64,000 nt of DNA from Pseudoxanthomonas sp. 3HH-4. GTDB lineage: Bacteria > Pseudomonadota > Gammaproteobacteria > Xanthomonadales > Xanthomonadaceae. The position numbers were made by a program, and so were the translations under genes. Positions within the stretch are counted from its first letter, which is position 1; every line of letters begins with the position of its first letter. The DNA lies in assembly GCF_006716465.1 (NCBI RefSeq), contig NZ_VFPB01000001.1:1212983-1276982 (forward strand), in the 5' to 3' direction. The notes beneath the pieces are model-generated. The model was not told the origin of the DNA. It made no database searches and saw nothing but the letters and a program-made list of their open reading frames with translations. Shown piece after piece: positions 1 through 10,815 of this stretch.

Positions 1-2259
1 GTGAACCAGTATTCCTGCCGCCAGAACTTCGCCATCCTGACGACCGACGGCTACTGGAACAATGTCGACATCGATGCCGGAAACCAGGACAACGATGCCG
101 GCGCTGCAATTACCGGTCCGAACAATCAGAGCTTCCAGTACTCGCCTGGTGCGCCGTACCAGGATGGCTATTCGAACACCCTGGCCGACGTGGCGATGAG
201 GTACTGGAAGACTGACCTGCGAACAGAGTCGCACATGACCAACAACGTGCCGCCCACCGCCGCAAACCCGGCGTTCTGGCAGCACATGGTCACGTTCGGC
301 ATTTCCATTGGCCTCAGTGGACGCAAGGGCTGGTCGAGTGTGGCCGCAGTGCCCGCGAATGCGACTTGGAATGATCCGACGGATACGGAAGATGCCGATC
401 GCATCGACGATCTGTTGCATGCTGCCGTGAACGGGCGGGGCACGTTTGTCTCGGCGTCGAATCCGTCCGAGTTCACCATGGGCCTCGGTGAGGCTCTGGC
501 CGCGATCGCCCAGCGCACGAGTTCCTTCTCCAACGTTGCGTCCAACTCGGTGTCGCTGGATACCGGTTCGCAGGTGTTCAATGCGAGCTATGTCTCCGGC
601 GTATGGACCGGCCAGCTGACGGCGCGCCCGGTGACCACCAGCGGTGTATCCAGCACGATCAGCTGGACCTCTTCCATCCCCGCCTGGTCCACGCGCAAGG
701 TGTTCACGAGCACGGGCACGGCCGGCACGGCATTCCCCAGTGGCACCCAGTCGGCGCTGCTTGCCCGCACCGGTGGCCCGGTCAACTATCCGGTGACCGG
801 TGCGGACAACGCCAACTACATCAAGGGCGACGCGACGCGGGAAGAACGCAATGGCGGGCTGTTGCGCAACCGCACGTCCGTCCTTGGCGACATCGTCGGC
901 TCGTCGCCAGCCTACGTGAAGGACACCAACACGCTGTACGTGGGCGCCAACGACGGCATGCTGCATGCCTTCGACGCACGCACGGGCGTCGAGCAGTTCG
1001 CCTATGTGCCGCGCATCGTGAACATGGGCAACCTGTCGACCCTCAGTCGCGGCGACTACACCCACAAGTTCTTCGTGGACGGCCCCATCAGCGTCACCAG
1101 CCGCTCATTGACGCCTGGCAGGAATATCCTGGTCGGCACGCTGGGCAAGGGTGGCAAAGGCGTTTACGCACTCGACGTGTCAGCGCCGGCGGACGCCACG
1201 GCCGCCAGCATCCACAAGTGGGAACTCGCGGAGACGCCGGAGTCCAACATGGGGCTGGTGTTGGGCAAGCCGATTCTTGCCCGGGTGCAGGGCGGCAGCA
1301 CTGCGGCCATCATCGGCAATGGCATAAACAGCACCAACGAGCGTGCGGTGCTGGTGGTGCTCAATGCCGAAACGGGCGCCGTGATTCGGGAGATCGACAC
1401 GGGCGTCGGCTCGGCGCTCGCGCCGAATGGCCTCTTCGCGCCCACCGGTGTGTACGGTGCAGATGGCAGGACGCTGGCCTATGTCTACGCGGGTGACATG
1501 CTCGGTAACGTATGGAAGTTCAACCTGAGCGACAGTACGCCCGGCTCGTGGAGCGTGACTCGCCTGTTCAGTGCCCAGGATCCGGATGGCAACGCCCAAC
1601 CGATCACCGCTGGCGTTGCTATTGCAACGAACCCCAGGACCAACAAGCGCTGGGTATTCTTCGGGACGGGTCGTTATCTCACGGCCAGTGACGCGGACTC
1701 GACCAGCACGTCTGTGCAGAGCATGTATGGGGTGATGGATGAGGATGCGGCATACAACCGATCCAGCCTGACCCAGCGCACCATCGCCGTGACGGGCGAC
1801 ACCGTCAACGGCTATCCCGTACGCGCGTTCGAAGAGAGGACAGGCTTGCCTGCGACGTCCAAGGGCTGGTTCATCGATCTGCCGGTGGCAGGCGAGCGCA
1901 TCGTGCAGGACGCCCAGGTGGTCTCGACGTTCCTGGTCACCGCCAGCATGGTGCCGACAGGCAACGCGTGCGATGCGGACGGCACCGGCTTCATCAATGC
2001 ACTGGACGCCTTCACTGGCACCAGTGCGGGTGGGTCCTACTTCGACCTGGACGGAGACGGCCATACGGACGACGCCGCCGTGGGCGGAGACAACCTGCCC
2101 GTGGGTTCGGTGAACGTGGGCATCGGCATGCCGACATTGCCCAACCTGTTGCGTGGACTGGTTGTGGTGGGCGGCACGGGTGGTGGTGATCTGCGGTCTC
2201 CGCGGACCAGCACTCCGCGCTGGGACCGTGCATCTTGGCGAGAAATCAGGAGAGACTGA
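1..2259 (+). CDS. pilY1: PilY1-type type IV pilus assembly/adhesin protein, C-terminal part (5' end outside window)
   Basis: The reading frame is open from the first base, so the gene begins upstream; 752 residues are visible. Residues from about 300 onward carry the PilC/PilY1 beta-propeller pattern (LGDIVGSSPAYV, LYVGANDGMLHAFDA, GNVWKFNLSD, FFGTGRYL). Two acidic calcium-loop-like motifs lie near the C-terminus (DADGTGFINALD about 658-669, DLDGDGHTDD about 682-691). In this family PilY1 is an exported, calcium-dependent pilus-tip protein that promotes pilus extension. The stop is 4 bases before the ATG of the pilin gene, which fits a minor-pilin operon. The N-terminal, often VWA-like, adhesin part is not visible. 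Confidence 0.93.
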   Translation: MNQYSCRQNFAILTTDGYWNNVDIDAGNQDNDAGAAITGPNNQSFQYSPGAPYQDGYSNTLADVAMRYWKTDLRTESHMTNNVPPTAANPAFWQHMVTFGISIGLSGRKGWSSVAAVPANATWNDPTDTEDADRIDDLLHAAVNGRGTFVSASNPSEFTMGLGEALAAIAQRTSSFSNVASNSVSLDTGSQVFNASYVSGVWTGQLTARPVTTSGVSSTISWTSSIPAWSTRKVFTSTGTAGTAFPSGTQSALLARTGGPVNYPVTGADNANYIKGDATREERNGGLLRNRTSVLGDIVGSSPAYVKDTNTLYVGANDGMLHAFDARTGVEQFAYVPRIVNMGNLSTLSRGDYTHKFFVDGPISVTSRSLTPGRNILVGTLGKGGKGVYALDVSAPADATAASIHKWELAETPESNMGLVLGKPILARVQGGSTAAIIGNGINSTNERAVLVVLNAETGAVIREIDTGVGSALAPNGLFAPTGVYGADGRTLAYVYAGDMLGNVWKFNLSDSTPGSWSVTRLFSAQDPDGNAQPITAGVAIATNPRTNKRWVFFGTGRYLTASDADSTSTSVQSMYGVMDEDAAYNRSSLTQRTIAVTGDTVNGYPVRAFEERTGLPATSKGWFIDLPVAGERIVQDAQVVSTFLVTASMVPTGNACDADGTGFINALDAFTGTSAGGSYFDLDGDGHTDDAAVGGDNLPVGSVNVGIGMPTLPNLLRGLVVVGGTGGGDLRSPRTSTPRWDRASWREIRRD

Positions 2260-2263
2260 CGTA

Positions 2264-2677
2264 ATGATTACTTTCAAGAGTGGCGCATCGCGTGGCAGCG
2301 CCCAGGGTTTCTCCCTGATCGAATTGATGATCGTGGTCGCGATCATGGCGATCATCGCCTCGATCGCGCTGCCAAGCTACAACGAACATCTTCGCAAGAG
2401 CCGGCGCGCAGCGGGTACTGCGTGCCTGCTGCAGGCTGCGCAGCAGATGGAACGCCTCTACACCACCGAGTTGTCCTACGAGGATGCGCCGGACGAATTC
2501 AATTGCGACGGCGATACCGAAGAGTTCTATAACGTCGAATCGGTAGAGGTGGATCTCGGCGCCAAGACATACACCCTGTCAGCTACGCCTACCGGAAGGC
2601 AGGATGGTGACCGATGCGGCACGCTGACAATCGACCAAGCAGGAAACAGGTTGCCGGGAGACGCTGGCTGCTGGTAA
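2264..2677 (+). CDS. pilE: type IV pilin, PilE-like minor pilin
   Basis: The 137-residue protein has a class III signal: a short basic leader ending in Gly15, then FSLIELMIVVAIMA with Glu at mature position 5 and a long hydrophobic helix. It should be cleaved and methylated by the PilD prepilin peptidase and built into the pilus from the inner membrane. The C-terminal globular domain has cysteines (C50, C67, C111 and C136 approximately) that could form the D-region disulfide. The chosen ATG follows the pilY1 stop by 4 bases and has an AGGAGAG ribosome site. The position after pilY1 matches the minor pilin (PilE) of pil operons; which pilin it is exactly is inferred. Confidence 0.9.
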   Translation: MITFKSGASRGSAQGFSLIELMIVVAIMAIIASIALPSYNEHLRKSRRAAGTACLLQAAQQMERLYTTELSYEDAPDEFNCDGDTEEFYNVESVEVDLGAKTYTLSATPTGRQDGDRCGTLTIDQAGNRLPGDAGCW

Positions 2678-2797
2678 CGCGTGGGCAGAGGCGACGGCTA
2701 GCATTCCAAGCGGAGCTTAGGAGGTACCGCTTGATGGCCTTGCCGGCCTCGTAATCCCGGGGCTCGAAAAGAAGGGATGTTTGTTCAGATCAAGCGT

Positions 2798-2830
2798 AAA
2801 AAAAAGCCGCATTTTTGATGCGGCTTTTTT
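2798..2830. terminator. bidirectional intrinsic terminator between pilE and tRNA-Asn
   Basis: AGCCGCAT and ATGCGGCT form a stem flanked by an A-run on the left and a T-run on the right. It can stop the rightward pil transcript and the leftward tRNA-Asn transcript. Confidence 0.88.
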
Positions 2831-2838
2831 CTTCAATC

Positions 2839-2915
2839 TGGCGCCCGAAGTTGGACTCGAACCAACGACCCCCTGATTAACAGTCAAGTGCTCTAACCGG
2901 CTGAGCTATTCGGGC
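2839..2915 (-). tRNA. tRNA-Asn (anticodon GTT)
   Basis: On the minus strand the acceptor arm GCCCGAA pairs with TTCGGGC. The D arm (AGCTCAG), the anticodon loop CTGTTAA with anticodon GTT, the T loop GGTTCGAGTCC and an encoded 3' CCA are all visible; it is 77 nt long. Confidence 0.97.
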
Positions 2916-2996
2916 GGGGCGCGTATTGTAGCCAGCCGCCGAGGCGGGAACAAGCCTCCCGCGAATCGCGTGGTCGAGCCAGCCTGTATCGGGGCT

Positions 2997-3563
2997 TCAG
3001 CATGGGGTGCTCATATCCCCGCGGACCGTGCGGGCTCGACCGGTGCTGTTCACGACCACGCTCCCGGCCACTACGCCGTCATGGCAAATGCGGACGGTGA
3101 GATTGGTGCCGTAGCTCAGCCCCGAGGACTGGTAGCGCAGGAATCGGCGGCCGTTGCTGGACACGATCCTTATTTTCGGGTCCGAAGGCGCGGCGTCGTT
3201 CCGGTAGATGTCGATTTCCTCGTCGGGTTGGCGGTTGCCGTCCGGATCGCGAAAGGCCAGCCAGTGATCGCTCCAGTTGCTGTCCTGGCGGCATCGACCA
3301 TTGCCGGCACTGGGGCAGACCACGACCGGCACCCCTTGGACAATCGCGGCCATCCGCGCCGATGCGAAATGCGAAGTCAGCAGGTGCATGGTCGCGGTCG
3401 CCTGCTGGCGCACCCGGAATCGCTGGAACGACGGCAAGCCGACGGCGACCAGCATCGTGAGAACTGCGAGGCAGACCGACAGCTCGACCAGGGTGAATCC
3501 TGTCTTGCCGGTTCTCTTGCCCGAGCGGACCCCGTATTGGGGAGAAGAGGGCATCCATGCCAT
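2997..3563 (-). CDS. fimT: FimT/GspH-family minor pilin (pseudopilin) with GRxR tail motif
   Basis: The 188-residue prepilin has leader cleavage after Gly22, then FTLVELSVCLAVLTMLVAVG and a GspH/FimT beta domain (GVPVVVCPSAG, WLAFRDPDGN). The ATG at 3563 is preferred because AAGGAG lies 6 nt upstream; an upstream in-frame ATG at 3617 lacks one. The tail contains GRAR (residues 175-178), matching the GRxR DNA-binding motif known from FimT proteins needed for DNA uptake. It stands alone, leftward, between tRNA-Asn and the start of uvrB, separate from the pil cluster. The competence role is inferred. Confidence 0.85.
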   Translation of the reverse strand: MAWMPSSPQYGVRSGKRTGKTGFTLVELSVCLAVLTMLVAVGLPSFQRFRVRQQATATMHLLTSHFASARMAAIVQGVPVVVCPSAGNGRCRQDSNWSDHWLAFRDPDGNRQPDEEIDIYRNDAAPSDPKIRIVSSNGRRFLRYQSSGLSYGTNLTVRICHDGVVAGSVVVNSTGRARTVRGDMSTPC

Positions 3564-3716
3564 CAACGACTCCTTGTCCCAATTGACGGCTACCACAGTC
3601 ATCCGCCAAGCGGCCACGCTCTATAAGGGCGGTGCCTGTCCGCGTGTAGGAAATCGCCGCAAGGGCCGTCACGCCTGCGCGGCTATACTCAACAGTCGAC
3701 TTCCCGGCAACGTGCA

Positions 3717-5738
<2,022 letters not shown>

Positions 5739-5759
5739 GCAACGGAAATCGTGGCCCGG

Positions 5760-5789
5760 TTGTCGGCGACCCCGCATCCGGGATAGAAT
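5760..5789 (+). promoter_or_regulatory. sigma-70-like promoter for tRNA-Val
   Basis: TTGTCG at 5760-5765 and TAGAAT at 5784-5789 are 18 bp apart, and the tRNA starts 25 bp downstream. Confidence 0.6.
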
Positions 5790-5813
5790 TCGCGCCCCTG
5801 CAAAGGGCAGACC

Positions 5814-5888
5814 GGGCGGTTAGCTCAGCGGTAGAGCACTACCTTGACATGGTAGGGGTCACAGGTTCGAACCCTGTACCGCCCACCA
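5814..5888 (+). tRNA. tRNA-Val (anticodon GAC)
   Basis: Acceptor GGGCGGT pairs with ACCGCCC. The anticodon loop is TTGACAT (GAC), the T loop is GGTTCGAACCC, and CCA is encoded; it is 75 nt long. A small hairpin (CCACGC/GCGTGG) starts at the CCA end. Confidence 0.97.
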
Positions 5889-5974
5889 CGCTTCCACAGC
5901 GTGGCATCGTTTCCCTTTGACGCCATCCGCAGCATCACGAGGTGGCCCGCGGAAACGCCGGCCGAGCGTGCGAC

Positions 5975-5995
5975 ATGAGCACTACCACCGCCTGA
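5975..5995 (+). CDS. candidate Thr-rich leader peptide of thrS (MSTTTA)
   Basis: ATG AGC ACT ACC ACC GCC TGA encodes six residues with three consecutive threonine codons. It ends 31 nt before an intrinsic terminator and 118 nt before the thrS start. That arrangement is typical of ribosome-mediated attenuation, in which stalling on Thr codons during charged-tRNA-Thr shortage would prevent the terminator. The ribosome site is weak (GAGCG), so translation is inferred. Confidence 0.5.
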   Translation: MSTTTA

Positions 5996-6026
5996 ATCTG
6001 GTACTGCCCGAGGCTCTGCATCCCGT

Positions 6027-6050
6027 AGGCGCCCTCGTGGCGCTTTTTTC
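6027..6050 (+). terminator. intrinsic terminator/attenuator upstream of thrS
   Basis: AGGCGCC (6027-6033) pairs with GGCGCTT (6039-6045) around a 5-nt loop, followed directly by a T-run (6044-6049). CGAGG at 6009-6013 can pair with CCTCG at 6033-6037, a possible antiterminator. Confidence 0.7.
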
Positions 6051-6113
6051 ATGTCCGTTTCCTTGCCAGGCCGCCCCGTGCGCCGGCGCCCTTCCAGATC
6101 GAGTCCGCACCCG

Positions 6114-8021
6114 ATGATCACCATCACGCTCCCCGACGGCAGCCGCCGCGAGTTCGAAAATCCCGTCTCTGTCATGGAGGTGGCGAAGTCCATCGGCGCC
6201 GGCCTGGCCAAGGCCACCGTGGCCGGTGCCGTCGATGGCGTGCTGGTCGACGCCAGCGATGTCATCGACCGCGACGCCTCGCTGCGCATCATCACGCCGA
6301 AGGACGAGGAGGGCGTGGAGATCATCCGGCATTCCAGCGCGCACCTGGTCGGCCACGCTGTGAAGCAGTTGTACCCGGACGTGAAGATGGTCATCGGCCC
6401 GGTGATCGCCGAAGGCTTCTACTACGACATCTACAGCGAGCGTCCCTTCACGCCGGAAGACCTTGCCGCGGTCGAGCAGCGCATGCAGGAGCTGATCGCG
6501 CAGGACTATGACGTCATCAAGAAGATGACGCCCCGCGCCGAAGTGGTGGAGGTCTTCAAGGCCCGTGGCGAGGACTACAAGCTGCGCCTGATCGACGACA
6601 TGGGCCCGGAAGTGACGGCCATGGGCCTGTACTACCACCAGGAATACGTGGACATGTGCCGCGGCCCGCACGTACCCAACACGCGCTTCCTGAAGGCGTT
6701 CAAGCTGACGCGCATCTCCGGCGCCTACTGGCGCGGCGATGCGAAGAACGAGCAACTGCAGCGCATCTACGGCACGGCCTGGGCCGACAAGAAGCAGTTG
6801 GAGGCTTACATCCAGCGCATCGAGGAAGCCGAGAAGCGCGACCATCGCAAGATCGGCAAGCAGCAGGAGCTGTTCCACCTGCAGGAAGAGGCGCCGGGCC
6901 TGGTGTTCTGGCACCCCAAGGGCTGGGCCATCTGGCAGGTGGTCGAGCAGTACATGCGCAAGGTCTACCGCGACAGCGGGTACCAGGAAGTGCGCTGCCC
7001 GCAGATCCTCGATGTTGCCCTGTGGAAGAAATCCGGCCACTGGGACAACTACAAGGAAAACATGTTCTTCAGCGAGTCGGAGAACCGCACCTACGCGGTC
7101 AAGCCGATGAATTGCCCGGGCCACGTGCAAGTGTTCAACCAGGGCCTGCACAGCTATCGCGACCTGCCGATCCGCTACGGCGAATTCGGCGCCTGCCACC
7201 GCAACGAGCCCTCGGGCGCGCTGCACGGCATCCTGCGCGTGCGCGGCTTCACCCAGGACGACGGCCACATCTTCTGCACGGAAGACCAGATCGAGGCTGA
7301 GGTGACAGCGTTCCACCAGCAGGCGCTGAAGGTCTATGCCGACTTCGGTTTCGAGGACATCCAGATCAAGATCGCCCTGCGCCCCGAGTCGCGCCTGGGC
7401 GACGACGCCACCTGGGACAAGGCCGAGGCCGCCCTCCGCGCCGCCCTGCGCAGCTGCGGGGTGGAATGGCAGGAGCTGCCGGGCGAGGGCGCCTTCTACG
7501 GCCCCAAGATCGAGTACCACCTGAAGGACGCCATCGGCCGGACCTGGCAGCTGGGCACGATGCAGGTCGACTTCATGATGCCGGGCCGCCTGGGCGCCGA
7601 GTACGTGGACGAAAACAGCCAGCGCCAGCACCCGGTCATGCTGCACCGGGCCATCGTGGGTTCGATGGAGCGGTTCATTGGCATCCTGATCGAGCACCAT
7701 GCTGGTGCATTCCCGTCCTGGCTGGCTCCCCGGCAGGCCGTGGTGATGAATATCACCGATGCCCAGGCCGGTTATGTGGACGAGGTTCGGAAAACCCTTG
7801 CAAATCAAGGCTTCCGGGTCGCGGCGGATTTGCGGAACGAGAAGATCGGCTATAAGATTCGCGAGCACACGCTGCAGCGGGTGCCGTACCTGCTGGTGGT
7901 CGGAGACCGCGAGAAGGAAAATGGCGCCATCGCCGTGCGCACGCGTTCCGGCGAGGACCTGGGCAGCATGTCCGTCGACGCCTTCGCCGAACGTTTGCGG
8001 AACGAGCACGCCGCGCAATAA
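6114..8021 (+). CDS. thrS: threonyl-tRNA synthetase
   Basis: With the ATG at 6114 the protein is 635 residues, the normal ThrRS length, starting [10 protein letters not shown] in the TGS domain. An upstream in-frame ATG at 6051 would add 21 residues and lie right on the terminator T-run, so it is rejected. The editing domain has the [10 protein letters not shown] zinc-like motif. The class II catalytic core carries MNCPGH and the motif 2 and 3 regions ([21 protein letters not shown]), followed by the anticodon-binding domain. It charges tRNA-Thr and removes Ser-tRNA-Thr. It heads the translation gene cluster and is apparently attenuator-controlled. Confidence 0.97.
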   Translation: MITITLPDGSRREFENPVSVMEVAKSIGAGLAKATVAGAVDGVLVDASDVIDRDASLRIITPKDEEGVEIIRHSSAHLVGHAVKQLYPDVKMVIGPVIAEGFYYDIYSERPFTPEDLAAVEQRMQELIAQDYDVIKKMTPRAEVVEVFKARGEDYKLRLIDDMGPEVTAMGLYYHQEYVDMCRGPHVPNTRFLKAFKLTRISGAYWRGDAKNEQLQRIYGTAWADKKQLEAYIQRIEEAEKRDHRKIGKQQELFHLQEEAPGLVFWHPKGWAIWQVVEQYMRKVYRDSGYQEVRCPQILDVALWKKSGHWDNYKENMFFSESENRTYAVKPMNCPGHVQVFNQGLHSYRDLPIRYGEFGACHRNEPSGALHGILRVRGFTQDDGHIFCTEDQIEAEVTAFHQQALKVYADFGFEDIQIKIALRPESRLGDDATWDKAEAALRAALRSCGVEWQELPGEGAFYGPKIEYHLKDAIGRTWQLGTMQVDFMMPGRLGAEYVDENSQRQHPVMLHRAIVGSMERFIGILIEHHAGAFPSWLAPRQAVVMNITDAQAGYVDEVRKTLANQGFRVAADLRNEKIGYKIREHTLQRVPYLLVVGDREKENGAIAVRTRSGEDLGSMSVDAFAERLRNEHAAQ

Positions 8022-8069
8022 TTGGTTCCGGTCCTGTGGGCCGGCGCACCCCTCCCTGGAGACTGCAAC

Positions 8070-8594
8070 ATCAGCACCCCTGACAACAAGCAAAACCGCA
8101 AGAATCTCGAAATCCGCGTGCCGCGCGTGCGCGTGATCGGTTCGGATGGCGAAATGATCGGCGTGCTCACGCGCGACGAGGCGTTGGCCAAGGCGGAAGA
8201 CGAGGGCCTGGATCTGGTCGAGATCCAGCCCAACGCCGAGCCGCCCGTCTGCAAGATCATGGACTTCGGCAAGTTCAAGTTCGAGATGCAGAAGAAGGCC
8301 AACGAGGCCAAGAAGAAGACCAAGCAGGTCGAGATCAAGGAACTGAAGTTCCGTCCCGTCACCGACGAGGGCGACTACCAGATCAAGATGCGCAACATCC
8401 GCCGCTTCCTGGAAGAGGGCGACAAGGTCAAGGTCAACATCCGCTTCCGTGGCCGTGAAATGAGCCACCAGGAATTGGGTCGCGAGATGGCCGCGCGCAT
8501 CGAGGCCGAGCTGGGCGACGAGATCGTGATCGAGTCCCGCCCGCGCCTGGAAGGCCGCCAGATGGTCATGATGATCGCCCCCAAGAAAAAATGA
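8070..8594 (+). CDS. infC: translation initiation factor IF-3, ATC start
   Basis: The 174 residues match IF-3: an N-terminal domain ([37 protein letters not shown]), a lysine-rich linker, and a C-terminal domain ([14 protein letters not shown], ending MIAPKKK). No ATG or GTG gives a sensible N-terminus. An ATC codon preceded by GGAG at an 8-nt distance gives the family start (M)[11 protein letters not shown]. Rare AUH starts are a known feature of infC and allow IF-3 to repress its own translation by rejecting non-canonical start codons. It begins 49 bases after thrS. Confidence 0.95.
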   Translation: MSTPDNKQNRKNLEIRVPRVRVIGSDGEMIGVLTRDEALAKAEDEGLDLVEIQPNAEPPVCKIMDFGKFKFEMQKKANEAKKKTKQVEIKELKFRPVTDEGDYQIKMRNIRRFLEEGDKVKVNIRFRGREMSHQELGREMAARIEAELGDEIVIESRPRLEGRQMVMMIAPKKK

Positions 8595-8626
8595 CGTCAG
8601 CGGCCTTGCCGCCGACGCCTGCCGTT

Positions 8627-8668
8627 CCCCCTCGCCCCGCGTGCGGGGAGAGGGCAAAGGGTGAGGGG
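8627..8668. repeat. palindromic intergenic repeat (CCCTCTCCCC family), copy 1
   Basis: A CCCTCGCCCCGC...GCGGGGAGAGGG palindrome is followed by GTGAGGGG. The same layout occurs at 37127-37173 and inverted at 37261-37309. Confidence 0.75.
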
Positions 8669-8696
8669 AAGGCGCCGCAAGGCGCCTTTCGCTTTT
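8669..8696 (+). terminator. intrinsic terminator after infC
   Basis: AAGGCGCC and GGCGCCTT form a stem closed by a GCAA tetraloop and followed by TCGCTTTT. Confidence 0.75.
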
Positions 8697-8713
8697 CCGC
8701 TAAGTAGCCGGAT

Positions 8714-8742
8714 TTGCAAGAAAAAACGGCAGCGGGCATAAT
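8714..8742 (+). promoter_or_regulatory. promoter of rpmI-rplT (and possibly pheST)
   Basis: TTGCAA (8714-8719) and CATAAT (8737-8742) are separated by 17 bp, just after the infC terminator. Confidence 0.65.
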
Positions 8743-8790
8743 ACGCGGCCCGGTACGCCGGGAGGCTGCTCGCAGCCGATGGACCCGTCG

Positions 8791-8890
8791 GGGGTTCCGT
8801 TCTGGAATCAACGACTTACAAGCCGATATGGGCATGGATGGAAAGACTGGCCTTTCGACCTTCGCGGCAACGCCGCAAAGCATCGAAAGG
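8791..8890 (+). ncRNA. structured 5' leader of rpmI, candidate L20 operator
   Basis: The roughly 190-nt leader before rpmI holds one stem GGTTCC/GGAATC (about 8793-8808) and a strong two-part stem: CCTTTCGA (8851-8858) with TCGAAAGG (8883-8890), enclosing GCGGC-AAC-GCCGC. L20 is known to repress the rpmI-rplT mRNA in other bacteria through such leader structures. That this one binds L20 is inference. Confidence 0.45.
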
Positions 8891-8934
8891 GTGGCGCCCG
8901 GATCAGTGACATAAACCCGTCAAGGACATAAGCA

Positions 8935-9132
8935 ATGCCCAAGATCAAGACCCACCGGGCGGCGGCGAAGCGTTTTCGCAAGACCGCATCCGGCAAGTTC
9001 AAGGCTGGCCACGCCAACCGTAGCCACATCCTCACCAAGAAGGCGACCAAGCGTAAGCGCGGCCTGCGTGCGACGAATATCATTCGCGCCGAGGACAGCG
9101 GCCGTTTGAACCGCATGCTTCCCTACCTCTGA
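8935..9132 (+). CDS. rpmI: 50S ribosomal protein L35
   Basis: The 65 residues start [20 protein letters not shown], which is diagnostic of L35, and the protein is very basic. It assembles into the large subunit. It is preceded by a structured leader and followed after 10 bp by rplT, with which it is certainly co-transcribed. Confidence 0.98.
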   Translation: MPKIKTHRAAAKRFRKTASGKFKAGHANRSHILTKKATKRKRGLRATNIIRAEDSGRLNRMLPYL

Positions 9133-9142
9133 GGATTGAGAC

Positions 9143-9502
9143 ATGGCACGAGTTAAGCGTGGCGTGACGGCGCGTCGCCGTCACAAGAAGGTCCTCCACC
9201 TGGCCAAGGGTTACTACAACGCCCGTCGCAAGGTGTTCCGCGTCGCCAAGCAGGCGGTCATCAAGGCGGGTCAGTACGCCTACATCGGCCGCAAGCAGAA
9301 GAAGCGCAACTTCCGTTCGCTGTGGATCACCCGCATCAATGCGGCTGCCCGCATGAATGGCCTCAGCTACAGCCGTTTCATGAACGGCCTGCTGAAGGCC
9401 GGCATCACCCTGGACCGCAAGGTGCTGGCAGACATCGCCGTGCATGACGCGGTGGGTTTTGCGGCCCTGGCGGAAAAGGCGAAGGGCGCACTCGCGGCGT
9501 AA
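9143..9502 (+). CDS. rplT: 50S ribosomal protein L20
   Basis: The 119 residues begin [19 protein letters not shown] and contain the L20 signature around [21 protein letters not shown]. It is an early-assembly 23S rRNA-binding protein and, in other bacteria, the autorepressor of its operon. A GAGGATTGAG ribosome site precedes the ATG. Confidence 0.98.
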   Translation: MARVKRGVTARRRHKKVLHLAKGYYNARRKVFRVAKQAVIKAGQYAYIGRKQKKRNFRSLWITRINAAARMNGLSYSRFMNGLLKAGITLDRKVLADIAVHDAVGFAALAEKAKGALAA

Positions 9503-9551
9503 GCCGCGTCTCCACCGTACAGCACTCCGGCAGTCCAGCGCCGGGAACACG

Positions 9552-9586
9552 TGGGGAAGGGCGCGAGTCCTTCCCCATTGTTTTTT
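9552..9586 (+). terminator. intrinsic terminator after rplT
   Basis: GGGGAAGG and CCTTCCCC (8-bp stem) are followed by ATTGTTTTTT, 50 bases after the rplT stop. It separates the ribosomal genes from pheST, or reduces read-through. Confidence 0.85.
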
Positions 9587-9599
9587 GTGGTTTCTGTTC

Positions 9600-10687
<1,088 letters not shown>

Positions 10688-10692
10688 CGGCT

Positions 10693-10807
10693 GTGATTCG
10701 TGATCAGTGATTCGTGATTCGCAACAGCGAGTCTCTCATCACTGACGCGATTCCAGCCGCTGTGTGATTTTGCTTTATCGAATCACCCATCACCCATCAC
10801 GAATCAC
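10693..10807. repeat. imperfect inverted repeat between pheS and pheT
   Basis: The left arm 10693-10721 carries repeated GTGATTCGTGAT words. The right arm 10779-10807 carries the complement (CGAATCACCCATCAC...). It can fold into a long hairpin ending 9 bases before the pheT ATG. Confidence 0.7.
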
Positions 10808-10815
10808 GGCTTCTC

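Noticed and set aside
5896-6113. T-box riboswitch before thrS
   Set aside because: No T-box sequence or specifier-loop architecture is seen, and T-boxes are rare outside Gram-positives; the Thr leader peptide explains the terminator better.
5982-8657. Very long open frame on the minus strand across thrS and infC
   Set aside because: Its translation is His/Leu/Asp-rich without any family motif, and the plus strand encodes full-length ThrRS and IF-3; it is a codon-bias shadow.
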